A stretch of DNA of 64,000 nt, taken from positions 1 to 64,000 of the forward strand of contig CAKTFL010000001.1 in NCBI GenBank assembly GCA_934555855.1, written 5' to 3'. Under the pieces are notes generated by a model that was given only the letters and a program-made list of their open reading frames with translations, did not search any database and had not been told where the DNA came from. Below, in pieces: positions 9,356-16,764 of this stretch; positions within the stretch are counted from its first letter, which is position 1; each line of letters starts with the position of its first letter. Source of the stretch: an uncultured Sphingomonas sp. Its GTDB lineage: Bacteria > Pseudomonadota > Alphaproteobacteria > Sphingomonadales > Sphingomonadaceae. Position numbers and translations under genes: made by a program.

Positions 9356-10528
9356 ATGGCTTCCTTCAAGGTTCTGCTGGTTCATAACCGGTATCAGCAA
9401 TATGGAGGAGAGGACACGGTGGTCGAGGCAGAGGCGCAGTTGCTGCGCGATGCCGGCCATGAGGTGGACTGTTTTCTTGTTGATAACGATAATATCCAGG
9501 GCACCGCCTCCAAGCTCGCGACTGCGGCGCTGACCATCTATAATCCGCGATCCAGGGCTGCCCTCCGCGAACGGCTAAGAAAACGTCGGCCAGACATCGT
9601 TCATGTCCACAACCTGTTTCCCCGGCTGACCCCGAGCATCTTCGACGCCTGCCTCGATGAGCGGGTGCCGACAGTAATGACGCTGCACAATTACCGGCTC
9701 GGCTGTGCCAACGCGCTACTCTTTCGCGACGGCCATCCCTGCGAGGATTGCTTGAGCGGGACAGCGTACAATGCCGTGCTGCACCGCTGCTACCGCTCTT
9801 CAAGGCTGGGCTCGGCAATCGTCGCGTCGATGATCGCCTACCATCGGCATGCTGGCACGTGGCGGGACAAGGTGTCGCGTTATATTGCTCTTACCGAATT
9901 TTCGCGGAACCGTCTGATCGCTGCGGGCCTGCCTGCAGACAAGGTTCGAGTTAAGCCCAACTTCGTACCCGACCCGGGCAGGAGTGGCGCGCTTCGGCAG
10001 GGGCCAGGCGAGCACGCGCTGTTTGTCGGCCGCCTAAGCGTTGAAAAGGGCCTTGGAACGCTGATCACGGCATGGCGTGAAATAGACATGCCCTTACGCA
10101 TCCTCGGCGACGGGCCCTTGCGTGAAGAGCTGGAGAGCGCGGCGCCCGGCAATGTCACTTTCCTAGGGCACCGCGACCGCGCGCAGGTGTTCGATGAGAT
10201 CGACCGGTCTGCATTCCTGGTCGTGCCCTCCATATGGTATGAAGGATTTCCCATGACAGTGGTGGAAGCCATGGCCATGGGAAAGCCGATCCTGGCGTCC
10301 GCGATCGGAGGATTGCAGGAGATTGTCGCGGAAGGGGAGGAGGGGCTGCATTTCCGGCCTGGTGATGCAGCCGACCTCCGGCGGGCGGTTCAGCAGATCA
10401 GATCCACCTCCGCACTGATCACAGATATGGGAGCCCGGGCGAGAGCGAGATATCTTCGCCAGCTTAGTCCCGAGAGCAATAGCCACATGCTCGCCGGCAT
10501 CTATGCCGAACTGCTCGCGGCGGGTTAG
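9356..10528 (+). CDS. Glycosyltransferase family 4
   Basis: GT-B fold glycosyltransferase of 390 residues. The N-terminal domain begins FKVLLVHNRYQQYGGEDTV, a common GT4 acceptor-side motif. The C-terminal half contains LFVGRLSVEKGLGTLI, ILGDGPLREEL and, around residues 295-310, PSIWYEGFPMTVVEAMAMGKP, which is the E-x7-E donor-binding motif of the family. It adds a sugar to the growing lipid-linked repeat unit in the cytoplasm; donor and linkage cannot be predicted. It starts two bases after the WecG-like stop. The next gene begins about 90 bases downstream, so this may be the last gene of the wzc operon. Confidence 0.87.
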   Translation: MASFKVLLVHNRYQQYGGEDTVVEAEAQLLRDAGHEVDCFLVDNDNIQGTASKLATAALTIYNPRSRAALRERLRKRRPDIVHVHNLFPRLTPSIFDACLDERVPTVMTLHNYRLGCANALLFRDGHPCEDCLSGTAYNAVLHRCYRSSRLGSAIVASMIAYHRHAGTWRDKVSRYIALTEFSRNRLIAAGLPADKVRVKPNFVPDPGRSGALRQGPGEHALFVGRLSVEKGLGTLITAWREIDMPLRILGDGPLREELESAAPGNVTFLGHRDRAQVFDEIDRSAFLVVPSIWYEGFPMTVVEAMAMGKPILASAIGGLQEIVAEGEEGLHFRPGDAADLRRAVQQIRSTSALITDMGARARARYLRQLSPESNSHMLAGIYAELLAAG

Positions 10529-10618
10529 CGGCTCGCGCCAGAATCGTTGCACAGCCGCATGATTGACATTCAGGGACCGTAATGGACTTTGGTGGCGTCC
10601 ATTAGAAAGTCGGGGGAC

Positions 10619-11449
10619 ATGCGCGTAAGGACGATAGCGTTGGTATGCATGTTCACCACAGCTGGCTGTGGCGGGAACAGCGGCGAGAGCGATGACGTCA
10701 TTGTCGTACCCGCACCCGCACCCGCACCTGCGCCTGCGCCTGCGCCTGCACCGGCACCTGCACTGCCGGGATCGGGCACAGTAGGAGGGGGGCAAGCACT
10801 CAACTGCATTGTCCAGGATACAGTGCGCCAAGCAGCGAGCCTCAGCATCAAGCCTGTGACAGGGGCAGTTACCATTGTGGCGATCGGGTCTAGCAGCACG
10901 GCCGGTGATGGCTCGAGTTCGAGCGCGGCCACATATCCCTCAGTATTGCAGCAACTGTTATCCGCGCATCCGGAGGTCGCGGCCTATACGGTTAATAACA
11001 AGGGTCTCGGCGGCGACACGCTTGCCGGCGTCCAGGGAAGGTTGCAACGGGACGCGCTCGACCTTCATCCACAGCTTGTAATCCTTCAAACAGGCACTAA
11101 CGACGCCATTATAGGGCAAAAACCGACATCTCTTTCGGAGTATACCGATCGACTTCGAGCAGTTGTTACGACGCTTAAGTCCCAAACCTCCGTGGTGCTC
11201 ATGAATGGCCAGCACTATAATAGTGAACCTCCTGCATACGCCAATTTTCAAGATGCAACGGCGATCTTGGCCATGGAGCAGAATGTCGCGCTATTTGACC
11301 GGTACGCTCTGATGAAGAGCTGGATCATGTCTGGAAAGTATCAATACTGGGATATGTTGGCCGCGGACGGTTTCCACCCCAACGACATGACGTACCGCTG
11401 CATCGGCCAGGTCATCGCTGAACTGACATTGAACGCTCCCAGGCAATAG
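10619..11449 (+). CDS. SGNH/GDSL-hydrolase lipoprotein
   Basis: Predicted lipoprotein of 276 residues: signal MRVRTIALVCMFTTAGC (lipobox TAGC), a nine-unit Pro-Ala linker, then an SGNH hydrolase domain. Visible blocks are IGSSSTAG (nucleophile Ser), GLGGDT (oxyanion Gly), TGTNDA (Asn) and DGFHPND (Asp/His pair). The likely activity is esterase or O-deacetylase on a surface or periplasmic glycan, in keeping with its place at the end of a polysaccharide block. The ATG at 10619 gives the proper signal peptide, whereas an upstream in-frame start adds ten residues. Base composition is less GC-rich than in the genes before it. Confidence 0.82.
   Translation: MRVRTIALVCMFTTAGCGGNSGESDDVIVVPAPAPAPAPAPAPAPAPALPGSGTVGGGQALNCIVQDTVRQAASLSIKPVTGAVTIVAIGSSSTAGDGSSSSAATYPSVLQQLLSAHPEVAAYTVNNKGLGGDTLAGVQGRLQRDALDLHPQLVILQTGTNDAIIGQKPTSLSEYTDRLRAVVTTLKSQTSVVLMNGQHYNSEPPAYANFQDATAILAMEQNVALFDRYALMKSWIMSGKYQYWDMLAADGFHPNDMTYRCIGQVIAELTLNAPRQ
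10709..10762 (+). repeat. Hexanucleotide-like repeat encoding (Pro-Ala)x9
   Basis: Nine consecutive Pro-Ala codon pairs (CCN GCN) lie between the lipobox cysteine and the hydrolase domain. The units CCCGCA, CCTGCG and CCGGCA vary at wobble positions, so slippage is possible but the tract is not a perfect microsatellite. At the protein level it would be an extended, rigid linker holding the catalytic domain away from the membrane. Confidence 0.9.
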
Positions 11450-11609
11450 CCGTGCTGATGCTATCCACATGCAGGAGCGTTCTGGCCTCTGAATGTCAAT
11501 CGGCCTGGAAAGTTGACCCCATACCGGCGTGCAATCTTGCCCCCTGCGTTGTGAGCGCGTGTTGCCCGCTCACCCCCATGCCGGTGCGGCCTCGCTTCGG
11601 AGGTGTGGC

Positions 11610-11732
11610 TCAGGCGGCTTCGCGATTGCGGAAGCGCCAGCTCTCGTTGCCGGTTTCCACGATGTCGCAATGGTGGGTGAGCCGGTCGAGGAGTGCGGTG
11701 GTCATCTTGGCATCGCCGAAGACGGACGGCCA
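11610..11732 (-). pseudogene. istB: istB 3' remnant (IS21 helper ATPase)
   Basis: About 40 codons of the C-terminus of an IS21 IstB-type AAA+ ATPase. The minus strand reads [20 protein letters not shown] followed by [12 protein letters not shown] and a stop at 11610-11612, which is the family's usual ending. Upstream (above 11732) the similarity stops abruptly and a different transposition gene fragment on the plus strand begins. The P-loop and core are missing, so no function remains. Confidence 0.75.
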
Positions 11733-11893
11733 GGCGGTCGCCGCGATCGTGCGCATGACCGGGGGCAATCTTCCGGCTGCTGCATCGCCTATTCGTCCAG
11801 ATCGAGCGCATCCTGCGGATCAACGGCATGAACGCCATCACGGAGGAGGTGGTCGAAGCGGCACGCAGCACGCTCGTGATCGGGGTCACGTAA
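11730..11893 (+). pseudogene. TniB/MuB-like transposition ATPase, 3' remnant
   Basis: The plus-strand reading [12 protein letters not shown], then after a one-base shift near 11772 [15 protein letters not shown] and EVVEAARSTLVIG, ends at a TAA at 11891. This is the C-terminal helical tail of TniB/TnsC-like AAA+ ATPases of Tn7/Mu-type transposons. It abuts the istB remnant in opposite orientation, so the junction records a recombination event. Only the last 55 codons or so remain, and the frameshift confirms decay. Confidence 0.55.
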
Positions 11894-11929
11894 CCTTGGC
11901 CGCCCTTCGGCTCACGCCCACTTGCAGAC

Positions 11930-12484
11930 ATGGCGCAACTAGCCTCAGATTGTCTTATGGCCGTCGAGAAAAGAAGATTATTTGAGCAAGCGAAGAACCG
12001 CTGGCCACGCCGTATGCGGGTGTTTCCGACTAATGGGTTCCCGCCCTTCGACGCAGAGCCGAGCCTTGTGGATGTTCACAGCGACGTCCAAGCGGCTTGC
12101 GATCCGAAGGGCGAGTGGACCGAGGAGGACGAGTGGACGGGTCTTGCTAATTGGTCCTTTCACCAAGCTCTTTGGGCAGTGACCGATCAGTCGACCGTGG
12201 AGCGAGACATTGATCGTGACGAGGTTACCGCCCTGAACCGACCGTCCCAAATGAGCAGGTTTCAGGATGCCTGTATCGAATTGCTGATCGAATAGGCCGA
12301 GCAGTTTGTGGCATTGGTGAGTACGGTGACGCTGGAAACTAATGACGGGTTTTCGAGGTCGCAGCGGTCGGCGTTCAGGAAGATCGTCACCGATTTGAGG
12401 CGCGACTTGGAGCGGTTCACCAGCGATGCCCTCCTCGTGATCGGGGACAAGCAGGAGATACACCGACGTATCGAAGCCAGCTAG
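11930..12484 (+). pseudogene. Unknown protein gene interrupted by an in-frame amber codon
   Basis: A plus-strand frame runs from ATG 11930 (or 11957, MAVEKRRLF) to TAG 12293-12295, and the same frame then continues for 62 more codons (AEQFVALVSTVTLE... to HRRIEAS) to TAG at 12482. Both halves look like ordinary charged, helix-rich protein, and the second ends with a clean helix (FRKIVTDLRRDLERF). I read it as a gene of about 175-184 codons with one nonsense mutation; two separate short proteins are the alternative. A 212-residue minus-strand frame over the same bases has a shadow-like composition. I do not recognise the family. It lies inside the IS21-bracketed segment. Confidence 0.4.
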
Positions 12485-12875
12485 GACGATTGCGCTCGGA
12501 TACCGAGGTGCAATCGGCATTTTGCTTCCTTCGTGCTCTCTTGGCGATCCCTCGGTGATCCCTGCAGCGTCCAATCTGCATTCGTGCGTCGGTTTTGCCT
12601 GCTGAGCTTCGCTCATCAGGGTAGTTCGGACCCCCTTAAAGCTCGGCCAGCCCGTTTTCGGTCTGTCGGAGCTTCATTTTCCGACCCTTAAATTCGTGAT
12701 TTCGGGTCGTACACCATACGCACCTTACGGTGCCGCTAAGTAATTGAAAGATAACGACATATAGTCACGGTCGGGTTTTAAGCTGTCTCCTAGCTGTGGC
12801 TGTATAACGCCAAAGCCTTTGAAATCGTGGGGTTCTAGGAGCAAAAGCTGTGGTCTGACTGTGGACGGAGACACG
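12485..12875. other. Gene-poor stretch with short inverted repeats; possible oriT region
   Basis: No supported gene in about 390 bases. The right half is AT-richer than its surroundings and holds several short inverted repeats: GTCGGA/TCCGAC (12665-12670 with 12680-12685), CGACCC/GGGTCG (12682-12687 with 12704-12709) and the tight hairpin GCACC-TTAC-GGTGC (12720-12733) followed by GCTAAGTAATTG. This lies directly before a MobC-like gene, the arrangement of many plasmid transfer origins. No known nic sequence is recognised, so oriT is only a candidate. Confidence 0.3.
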
Positions 12876-13259
12876 ATGAGACTAGCCGAAGCCATCAAAG
12901 TCCGTCTCACCGAGGGTCAGGCGGCAAGATATGCCGCCGAGGCCGATAGTCGAGGCGTGGCGATCAGCACCTACATACGGGAGCGATTGGAGGCGGCTGA
13001 CAACCGTAGCGAGGAGCTTGCCGGCATCCGAGAGGCACTCGTCGAGCTTGGCGACACCGTTGACGAACTGCGCGCGCAAGGTGGTGCCAACCGGCAGATC
13101 GAGGCCAGGCAGGACGGCCCCAGCACGGCGGAACCCAGCGCCGTCCAGATCGAAACGCTGCTGCTGTTGCGGGCAATTGCGTCGCCTGAAAAACTGCGAA
13201 TGATCCGGGGCGAACTCGACCGGCAGGGAATAGAAAGCCGGCAGGCGCCAATGCGATAA
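12876..13259 (+). CDS. MobC-like / RHH plasmid mobilisation accessory protein
   Basis: Protein of 127 residues. The first 45 residues (VRLTEGQAARYAAEADSRG, then VAISTYIRERLEAA) match the RHH N-terminus of MobC/relaxosome accessory proteins, which bind near oriT and assist the relaxase. The rest is a helical, coiled-coil-like tail (REALVELGDTVDELRAQ). The start at ATG 12876 follows a GGAG; an in-frame ATG at 12819 would add 19 low-quality residues. No relaxase gene follows, so in this window it is an orphan, probably a relic of a mobilisable plasmid. A plasmid-maintenance antitoxin is a possible alternative. Confidence 0.55.
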   Translation: MRLAEAIKVRLTEGQAARYAAEADSRGVAISTYIRERLEAADNRSEELAGIREALVELGDTVDELRAQGGANRQIEARQDGPSTAEPSAVQIETLLLLRAIASPEKLRMIRGELDRQGIESRQAPMR

Positions 13260-13339
13260 AGATCAGCGAAAACCTGATGGGCCGAGGCAAATGCCGCGGG
13301 TGTGGGAATGCAGAAACGCAGCTAAAAGGGAGCGGTTGA

Positions 13340-13864
13340 ATGCAGCGTAATCGGAAGCCTTATATCTCACCGGGCCGGCTGATCGGGATGGCCGTGGGCA
13401 CGATCACCCTGGCTGCATCGTCGGCGCAAGCGGATGCCGCTACCGGTGCCTTGTTGGCCAAGCCGACCCCGGCTCAGGCTGCCGCCGTCGACAAAGCGCT
13501 CGGCTCCGCACCGGCACCGCTGAAGGCCGACGTGACGGCCGCCTTGCCCACGCTGCGCCCGTACATCGTCACATTGATGTGCGTGCAGGACGATACCGCG
13601 ACACGTGGCCTGATCGAGAAGTTCGTCGGATCGCGGGGCAGCGCCATGTTCAATGGCTGGTCGGGCAGCATGTCGCCGGCAAAGCGAATGCAGCATCACG
13701 ATATGTTCGGATGCCTCACCGTCACCCGCATCCAGAATTGGCGGCGGATCGCGGCCAACGAGTTCGCCTTCGACATCCTGTTCACCGCCGACGACAGCGG
13801 CGAGAGCTACCTGTGGAAGAACGTCGTTCACAAGGAGCCGGACGGAACCTGGCTGCTCGCTTGA
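13340..13864 (+). CDS. Secreted protein of unknown function
   Basis: Protein of 174 residues with an N-terminal signal peptide (basic MQRNRKPYISPGR, hydrophobic LIGMAVGTITLAASSAQA, cleavage after AQADA or nearby), so probably periplasmic. The mature part contains two cysteines (TLMCVQDD and MFGCLTV) that may form a disulfide, a HHDMFGC segment, and a beta-rich C-terminus (NEFAFDILFTADDSGES). I do not recognise the family. The ATG start at 13340 has GGGAG upstream. It lies within the IS21-bracketed cargo, next to the broken TIR gene. Confidence 0.65.
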   Translation: MQRNRKPYISPGRLIGMAVGTITLAASSAQADAATGALLAKPTPAQAAAVDKALGSAPAPLKADVTAALPTLRPYIVTLMCVQDDTATRGLIEKFVGSRGSAMFNGWSGSMSPAKRMQHHDMFGCLTVTRIQNWRRIAANEFAFDILFTADDSGESYLWKNVVHKEPDGTWLLA

Positions 13865-13906
13865 GGCCGGTCTAGGCGGTGTTGCGACGATCGGTATAGT
13901 CCCGTC

Positions 13907-14221
13907 ATGGCGATCAAATCCCGCAGCACTGCACCGGTCGCAAAGGTGGCCAAGCCGGTCAGGCGAGGGACCAACGCCGACAAGCGTGCGAACTCCGCTG
14001 GAGGCACCGGCAAGCCGGAAGTCCGCATCTTCGTGTCCTACTCGTATCACGATGCAGCGGCACAGGAGAAGCTGAACAGGCATCTGGCTCCGTGGCGGCG
14101 CGATGGCGTCACGGTCTGGTATGACGAGAACATCGAGCCGGGTGCCGCGCTGAGCACGGAGATCGCTCGCGAACTGCGTCCGTGCACATATCTTCGTGGC
14201 GCTGTTCAGCCCTTCATACGG
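13907..14221 (+). pseudogene. TIR-domain protein gene, frameshifted and truncated
   Basis: The frame begins MAIKSRSTAPVAKVAKPVRR (basic, disordered) and then has a clear TIR domain: VRIFVSYSYHDAAAQEKL, HLAPWRRDGVTVWYDENIEPG, ALSTEIAREL. A single extra C near 14180-14181 shifts the frame. In the +1 frame the expected RAHIFVALFSPSY follows, and similarity stops at about 14218 where a recombinase tail begins. Intact relatives continue for another 60 or more residues and usually carry an effector or second domain. TIR proteins act as NAD hydrolases or signalling modules in defence and toxin systems. This copy should be inactive. Confidence 0.65.
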
Positions 14222-14223
14222 CG

Positions 14224-14364
14224 ATGGGAAAGCCTGAAACCAAGGTCGTCGAGCTGTGCGCCGAACTCGGCATCACCCGCCAGACGCTCTACCGCTTCGT
14301 CGGGCCGAAGGGCGAGCTGCGCAGCGACGGGCAGCGGCTGCTCGACCGGCGCAAGGCGAAATGA
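14224..14364 (+). pseudogene. Serine recombinase/resolvase C-terminal remnant
   Basis: About 46 codons (MGKPETKVVELCAELGITRQ, then TLYRFVGPKGELRSDG) correspond to the C-terminal helix-turn-helix of Hin/Tn3-resolvase-type serine recombinases. The catalytic domain with its serine is absent. It joins the TIR gene fragment without a gap, so the two were fused by deletion or recombination. It could be translated as a small DNA-binding peptide, but nothing supports that. Confidence 0.65.
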
Positions 14365-14384
14365 ACGGCGGAGGGTAATAATAG

Positions 14385-16085
14385 ATGATCCGTTCGATCA
14401 CTCTCACGGCTGCCGTAGCGCAGATTGCAGCCGTACCGGCCCCCGCCGACCGGACGGGAGCCTGGATCGGAACCATCACCTTGCCGTCGCAGGCTACGCT
14501 GAGGGTCGCGGTCCATCTCCGGCGCGATGACGATGGCCGGCTGTCGGGGACGTTCGACAGCATCGACCAGCGCATCGGCGGCATCCCGCTGGCGACGATC
14601 ACGATGACGGAAACCACGCTCGACTTCACGGTGCCCACCAACGGTGGCCGGTATCGTGGTCGCTGGGATGTGCTGTCACGGCGCTGGGTTGGCACTTGGT
14701 CGCAAGGCAAGGCAGACCTTCCCCTTGCGCTGACCGCGGGCGGGCTGCCACCGATGCCGGCGCTGGTCGCAGGCACCTGGGCACTGCCTTCCGATGCCGA
14801 GATCGGCGACCTGCTCGACCGGCGCCTCGCGCAGCGGCCGGGCGAAGCCATTGTTGTGGGCATGATCGACGAGACGGGCCGTCGCATTATCGTGCGCGGC
14901 CCCGCTCGCACTGACACGCTGTTCGAGATCGGTTCGATCACCAAGGTGTTCACCGGGCTGCTGCTGGCCGATATGGCGGTACGCGGCGAGGTCGGGCTGA
15001 ACGATGCGGCGAGCCGGTACCTGCCCGCAGGCTGGACGCTGCCGTCGCGCGGTCGGCCGATCACCCTGCTCGATCTCGCGACGCATCGCTCGGGATTGCC
15101 GCGTCAGCCACTCAACATGCCCTTTGCCGATGCGGGCAATCCCTATGCCGATTACGGCCCTGCGCTCATGCGCGAATTCCTGAAGGCGTATGTTCCCACG
15201 CGCGATCCCGGCACCGCGTTCGAATATTCGAACCTCGGCGCCGGCCTGCTGGGCCGGATCCTCGCGGAACGCACCGGGCGGGATTATGAGATGCTGCTGC
15301 GCACCCGTATCCTTGCACCGCTCCATATGCGCGACACGCGGGTGCGCCTGCCGGCCAGCGAGGCGCCACGCCTGGCCGCTCCGCTCGACGAATATCTTTG
15401 TCCCACATCGAACTGGGACATGGGAGCGATGATCGCCGCGGGCGGCATCCGGTCGAACGTCGACGACCTGCTGACGTTTCTCGCCGCGAACATGACCCCG
15501 GGCGTCACATCGCTAGGGACGGCCATGCGCGATGCGCGCACGATCCGAGCGGGGGGCGATGCCGCCGACATGTCGATGGGGATCGGGTGGATGATCGTCC
15601 GGACGCGGATCGGCGACATGGTGATGCACGACGGTGCGACCGGCGGATACCTGACGATGATCGGATTCGATCCGGTGCGCCGACGGGGCATCGTGATACT
15701 GTCCAACGCGGCCGTACAGCCCGGTGTGACCGACATAGGTCTGCACATCCTGACCGGGTCGGCCGTTGCGACCACACCGCCCCCACCGAGTGCACCGATC
15801 AGGCATACGGAAATCGCAGCGTCCGCCGACCAGTTCGACAAGTTCATCGGACGGTATCAGCTGACCCCGGATCAGGTGCTCACCGTCACTCGCCCGGGTC
15901 AGCATCTCGTCATCCAGCTTACGGGGCAGCAGGCAGTGCCGATCTACGCTGCCGGACCGCAGGACTTCTTCGCCAAGGTCGTCGAGGCCCGGTTCTCCTT
16001 CCATATGACCGGTAATGCTGCCGACAGCGTGACCTTGCATCAGGACGGACAGGAAAGCGTAGCGCCTCGCATAACTACCCCGTAA
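14385..16085 (+). CDS. Class C beta-lactamase-like serine hydrolase
   Basis: Predicted exported serine hydrolase of 566 residues with a short signal-like start (MIRSITLTAAVAQIAAVPAPA). Residues 25-125 form an N-terminal beta-rich domain. The catalytic domain follows, with SITK (S-x-x-K, about residue 184), YSN (about residue 280) and HDGATGG (about residue 413), the three active-site elements of the AmpC/penicillin-binding-protein fold. A C-terminal lipocalin-like domain of about 95 residues ends the protein. Members include D-aminopeptidases, esterases and resistance enzymes; the substrate is not predictable, and nothing ties it to beta-lactam resistance. It is the only clearly intact enzyme gene in the IS21-bracketed cargo. 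Confidence 0.85.
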   Translation: MIRSITLTAAVAQIAAVPAPADRTGAWIGTITLPSQATLRVAVHLRRDDDGRLSGTFDSIDQRIGGIPLATITMTETTLDFTVPTNGGRYRGRWDVLSRRWVGTWSQGKADLPLALTAGGLPPMPALVAGTWALPSDAEIGDLLDRRLAQRPGEAIVVGMIDETGRRIIVRGPARTDTLFEIGSITKVFTGLLLADMAVRGEVGLNDAASRYLPAGWTLPSRGRPITLLDLATHRSGLPRQPLNMPFADAGNPYADYGPALMREFLKAYVPTRDPGTAFEYSNLGAGLLGRILAERTGRDYEMLLRTRILAPLHMRDTRVRLPASEAPRLAAPLDEYLCPTSNWDMGAMIAAGGIRSNVDDLLTFLAANMTPGVTSLGTAMRDARTIRAGGDAADMSMGIGWMIVRTRIGDMVMHDGATGGYLTMIGFDPVRRRGIVILSNAAVQPGVTDIGLHILTGSAVATTPPPPSAPIRHTEIAASADQFDKFIGRYQLTPDQVLTVTRPGQHLVIQLTGQQAVPIYAAGPQDFFAKVVEARFSFHMTGNAADSVTLHQDGQESVAPRITTP

Positions 16086-16122
16086 CCTAACCCTTCAGAT
16101 TAAACACACGGCAGCATCCTGC

Positions 16123-16305
16123 TTAACGTACGATCGCGAAGAGATTCTGCGATGACCCCTCGTAGCTAAAGCTCGTCTCGCCCGACCGGACGACCTTTCT
16201 CACCGTGTTCCTCGACACGCCCAGGTCGCGCACGATTTCCTTGATGCTCTTGCCCTTGACGAAGAACTCGCGCCGGATGCGCGCAACCGTCTCCACGACC
16301 AGCAT
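16123..16305 (-). pseudogene. istA: istA 5' remnant (IS21 transposase)
   Basis: The minus strand begins MLVVETVARIRREFFVKGKS, then IKEIVRDLGVSRNTVRKVVR and SGETSFSYE: the N-terminal helix-turn-helix of IS21 IstA. Full-length transposases have about 500 residues. Here similarity ends after about 50 and a stop follows at 16123, so the DDE catalytic core is absent. Its start lies 115 bases inside the IS21 right end at 16420, the normal spacing. Confidence 0.8.
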
Positions 16306-16420
16306 CTCCCCGCCGCTCCCGCCGCATCACCTGCGGGAAGCGTGAACCGCGCCAGTTCAGGGGGTCAAAGTTGGACGCCTATCAGCCCCGAACGGGGTCA
16401 ATATTGCACGCCTATTCACA

Positions 16421-16574
16421 CCGGGCAGCCGCACCAGCGGCAGCCCACCTTTAGCACGTGCAGGATGCCCGATATCACCCGGCGATCGTCCACCCGCCGC
16501 GCTCCGGGCTGGTTCTTGGGCAGGTGCGGCTCGATCGCTGCCCACGCCTCGTCCGACAACCAGAACAGCGCCAT
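16421..16574 (-). pseudogene. IS5-family transposase N-terminal remnant
   Basis: The minus strand reads MALFWLSDEAWAAIEPHLPK, then NQPGARRVDDRRVISGILHV and LKVGCRWCGCP, the N-terminal DUF4096-type region of IS5-family transposases. The reading is cut exactly where the IS21 right end begins (16420), so the IS21 element probably transposed into it. The rest of the IS5 gene is not found beyond the IS21 left end at 11494, so that side was deleted or rearranged afterwards. Confidence 0.75.
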
Positions 16575-16764
16575 GCCGCACCTCCCGTATATCCACTCAG
16601 GCAGTGAATCAGGAAAGCCGCTCCGCCTCAAGCCGCTGATTGGGTTTGAGCCCTAAGACCGCAACATCGATTCCCAACAATGTCCATCTTTTCAAGCTCG
16701 AACGCAGCGGGTACGCGATTGATGCTGCCGCTGCCGAGCGCATGGTGACGTGCTCCCCAAAGCT

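Larger units (their letters stand above)
11494..16420 (-). mobile_element. IS21-family ends bracketing split istA/istB and cargo
   Basis: The left end starts at 11494 (TGTCAATCGGCC...) and the right end, read on the minus strand from 16420, starts TGTGAATAGGCG.... The first 27 bases match at 21 positions and both continue into a second GTTGACCCC-like unit, the multiple terminal repeats expected of IS21. Just inside the right end is the start of istA and just inside the left end the stop of istB, both on the minus strand and in the correct order. Normal IS21 elements are about 2-2.5 kb. Here most of both genes is gone and about 4.4 kb of unrelated DNA fills the middle. No target duplication is visible (flanks CCTCTGAA and CCGGGCAG). 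Confidence 0.75.

Noticed and set aside
11978..12616. 212-codon minus-strand frame opposite the amber-interrupted gene
   Set aside because: Its composition (many His, Arg, Pro and Leu without helix periodicity) looks antisense, while the plus strand gives plausible helices on both sides of the TAG. Not fully excluded.
13907..14221. Active TIR-based anti-phage defence system
   Set aside because: The gene is frameshifted and truncated and no partner gene (sensor, argonaute or Thoeris component) is nearby.
14385..16085. Antibiotic-resistance beta-lactamase on a mobile element
   Set aside because: The SxxK, YxN and HxG-type motifs fit the wide class C serine hydrolase fold, but the added N- and C-terminal domains resemble esterase/peptidase members, and nothing indicates beta-lactam hydrolysis.
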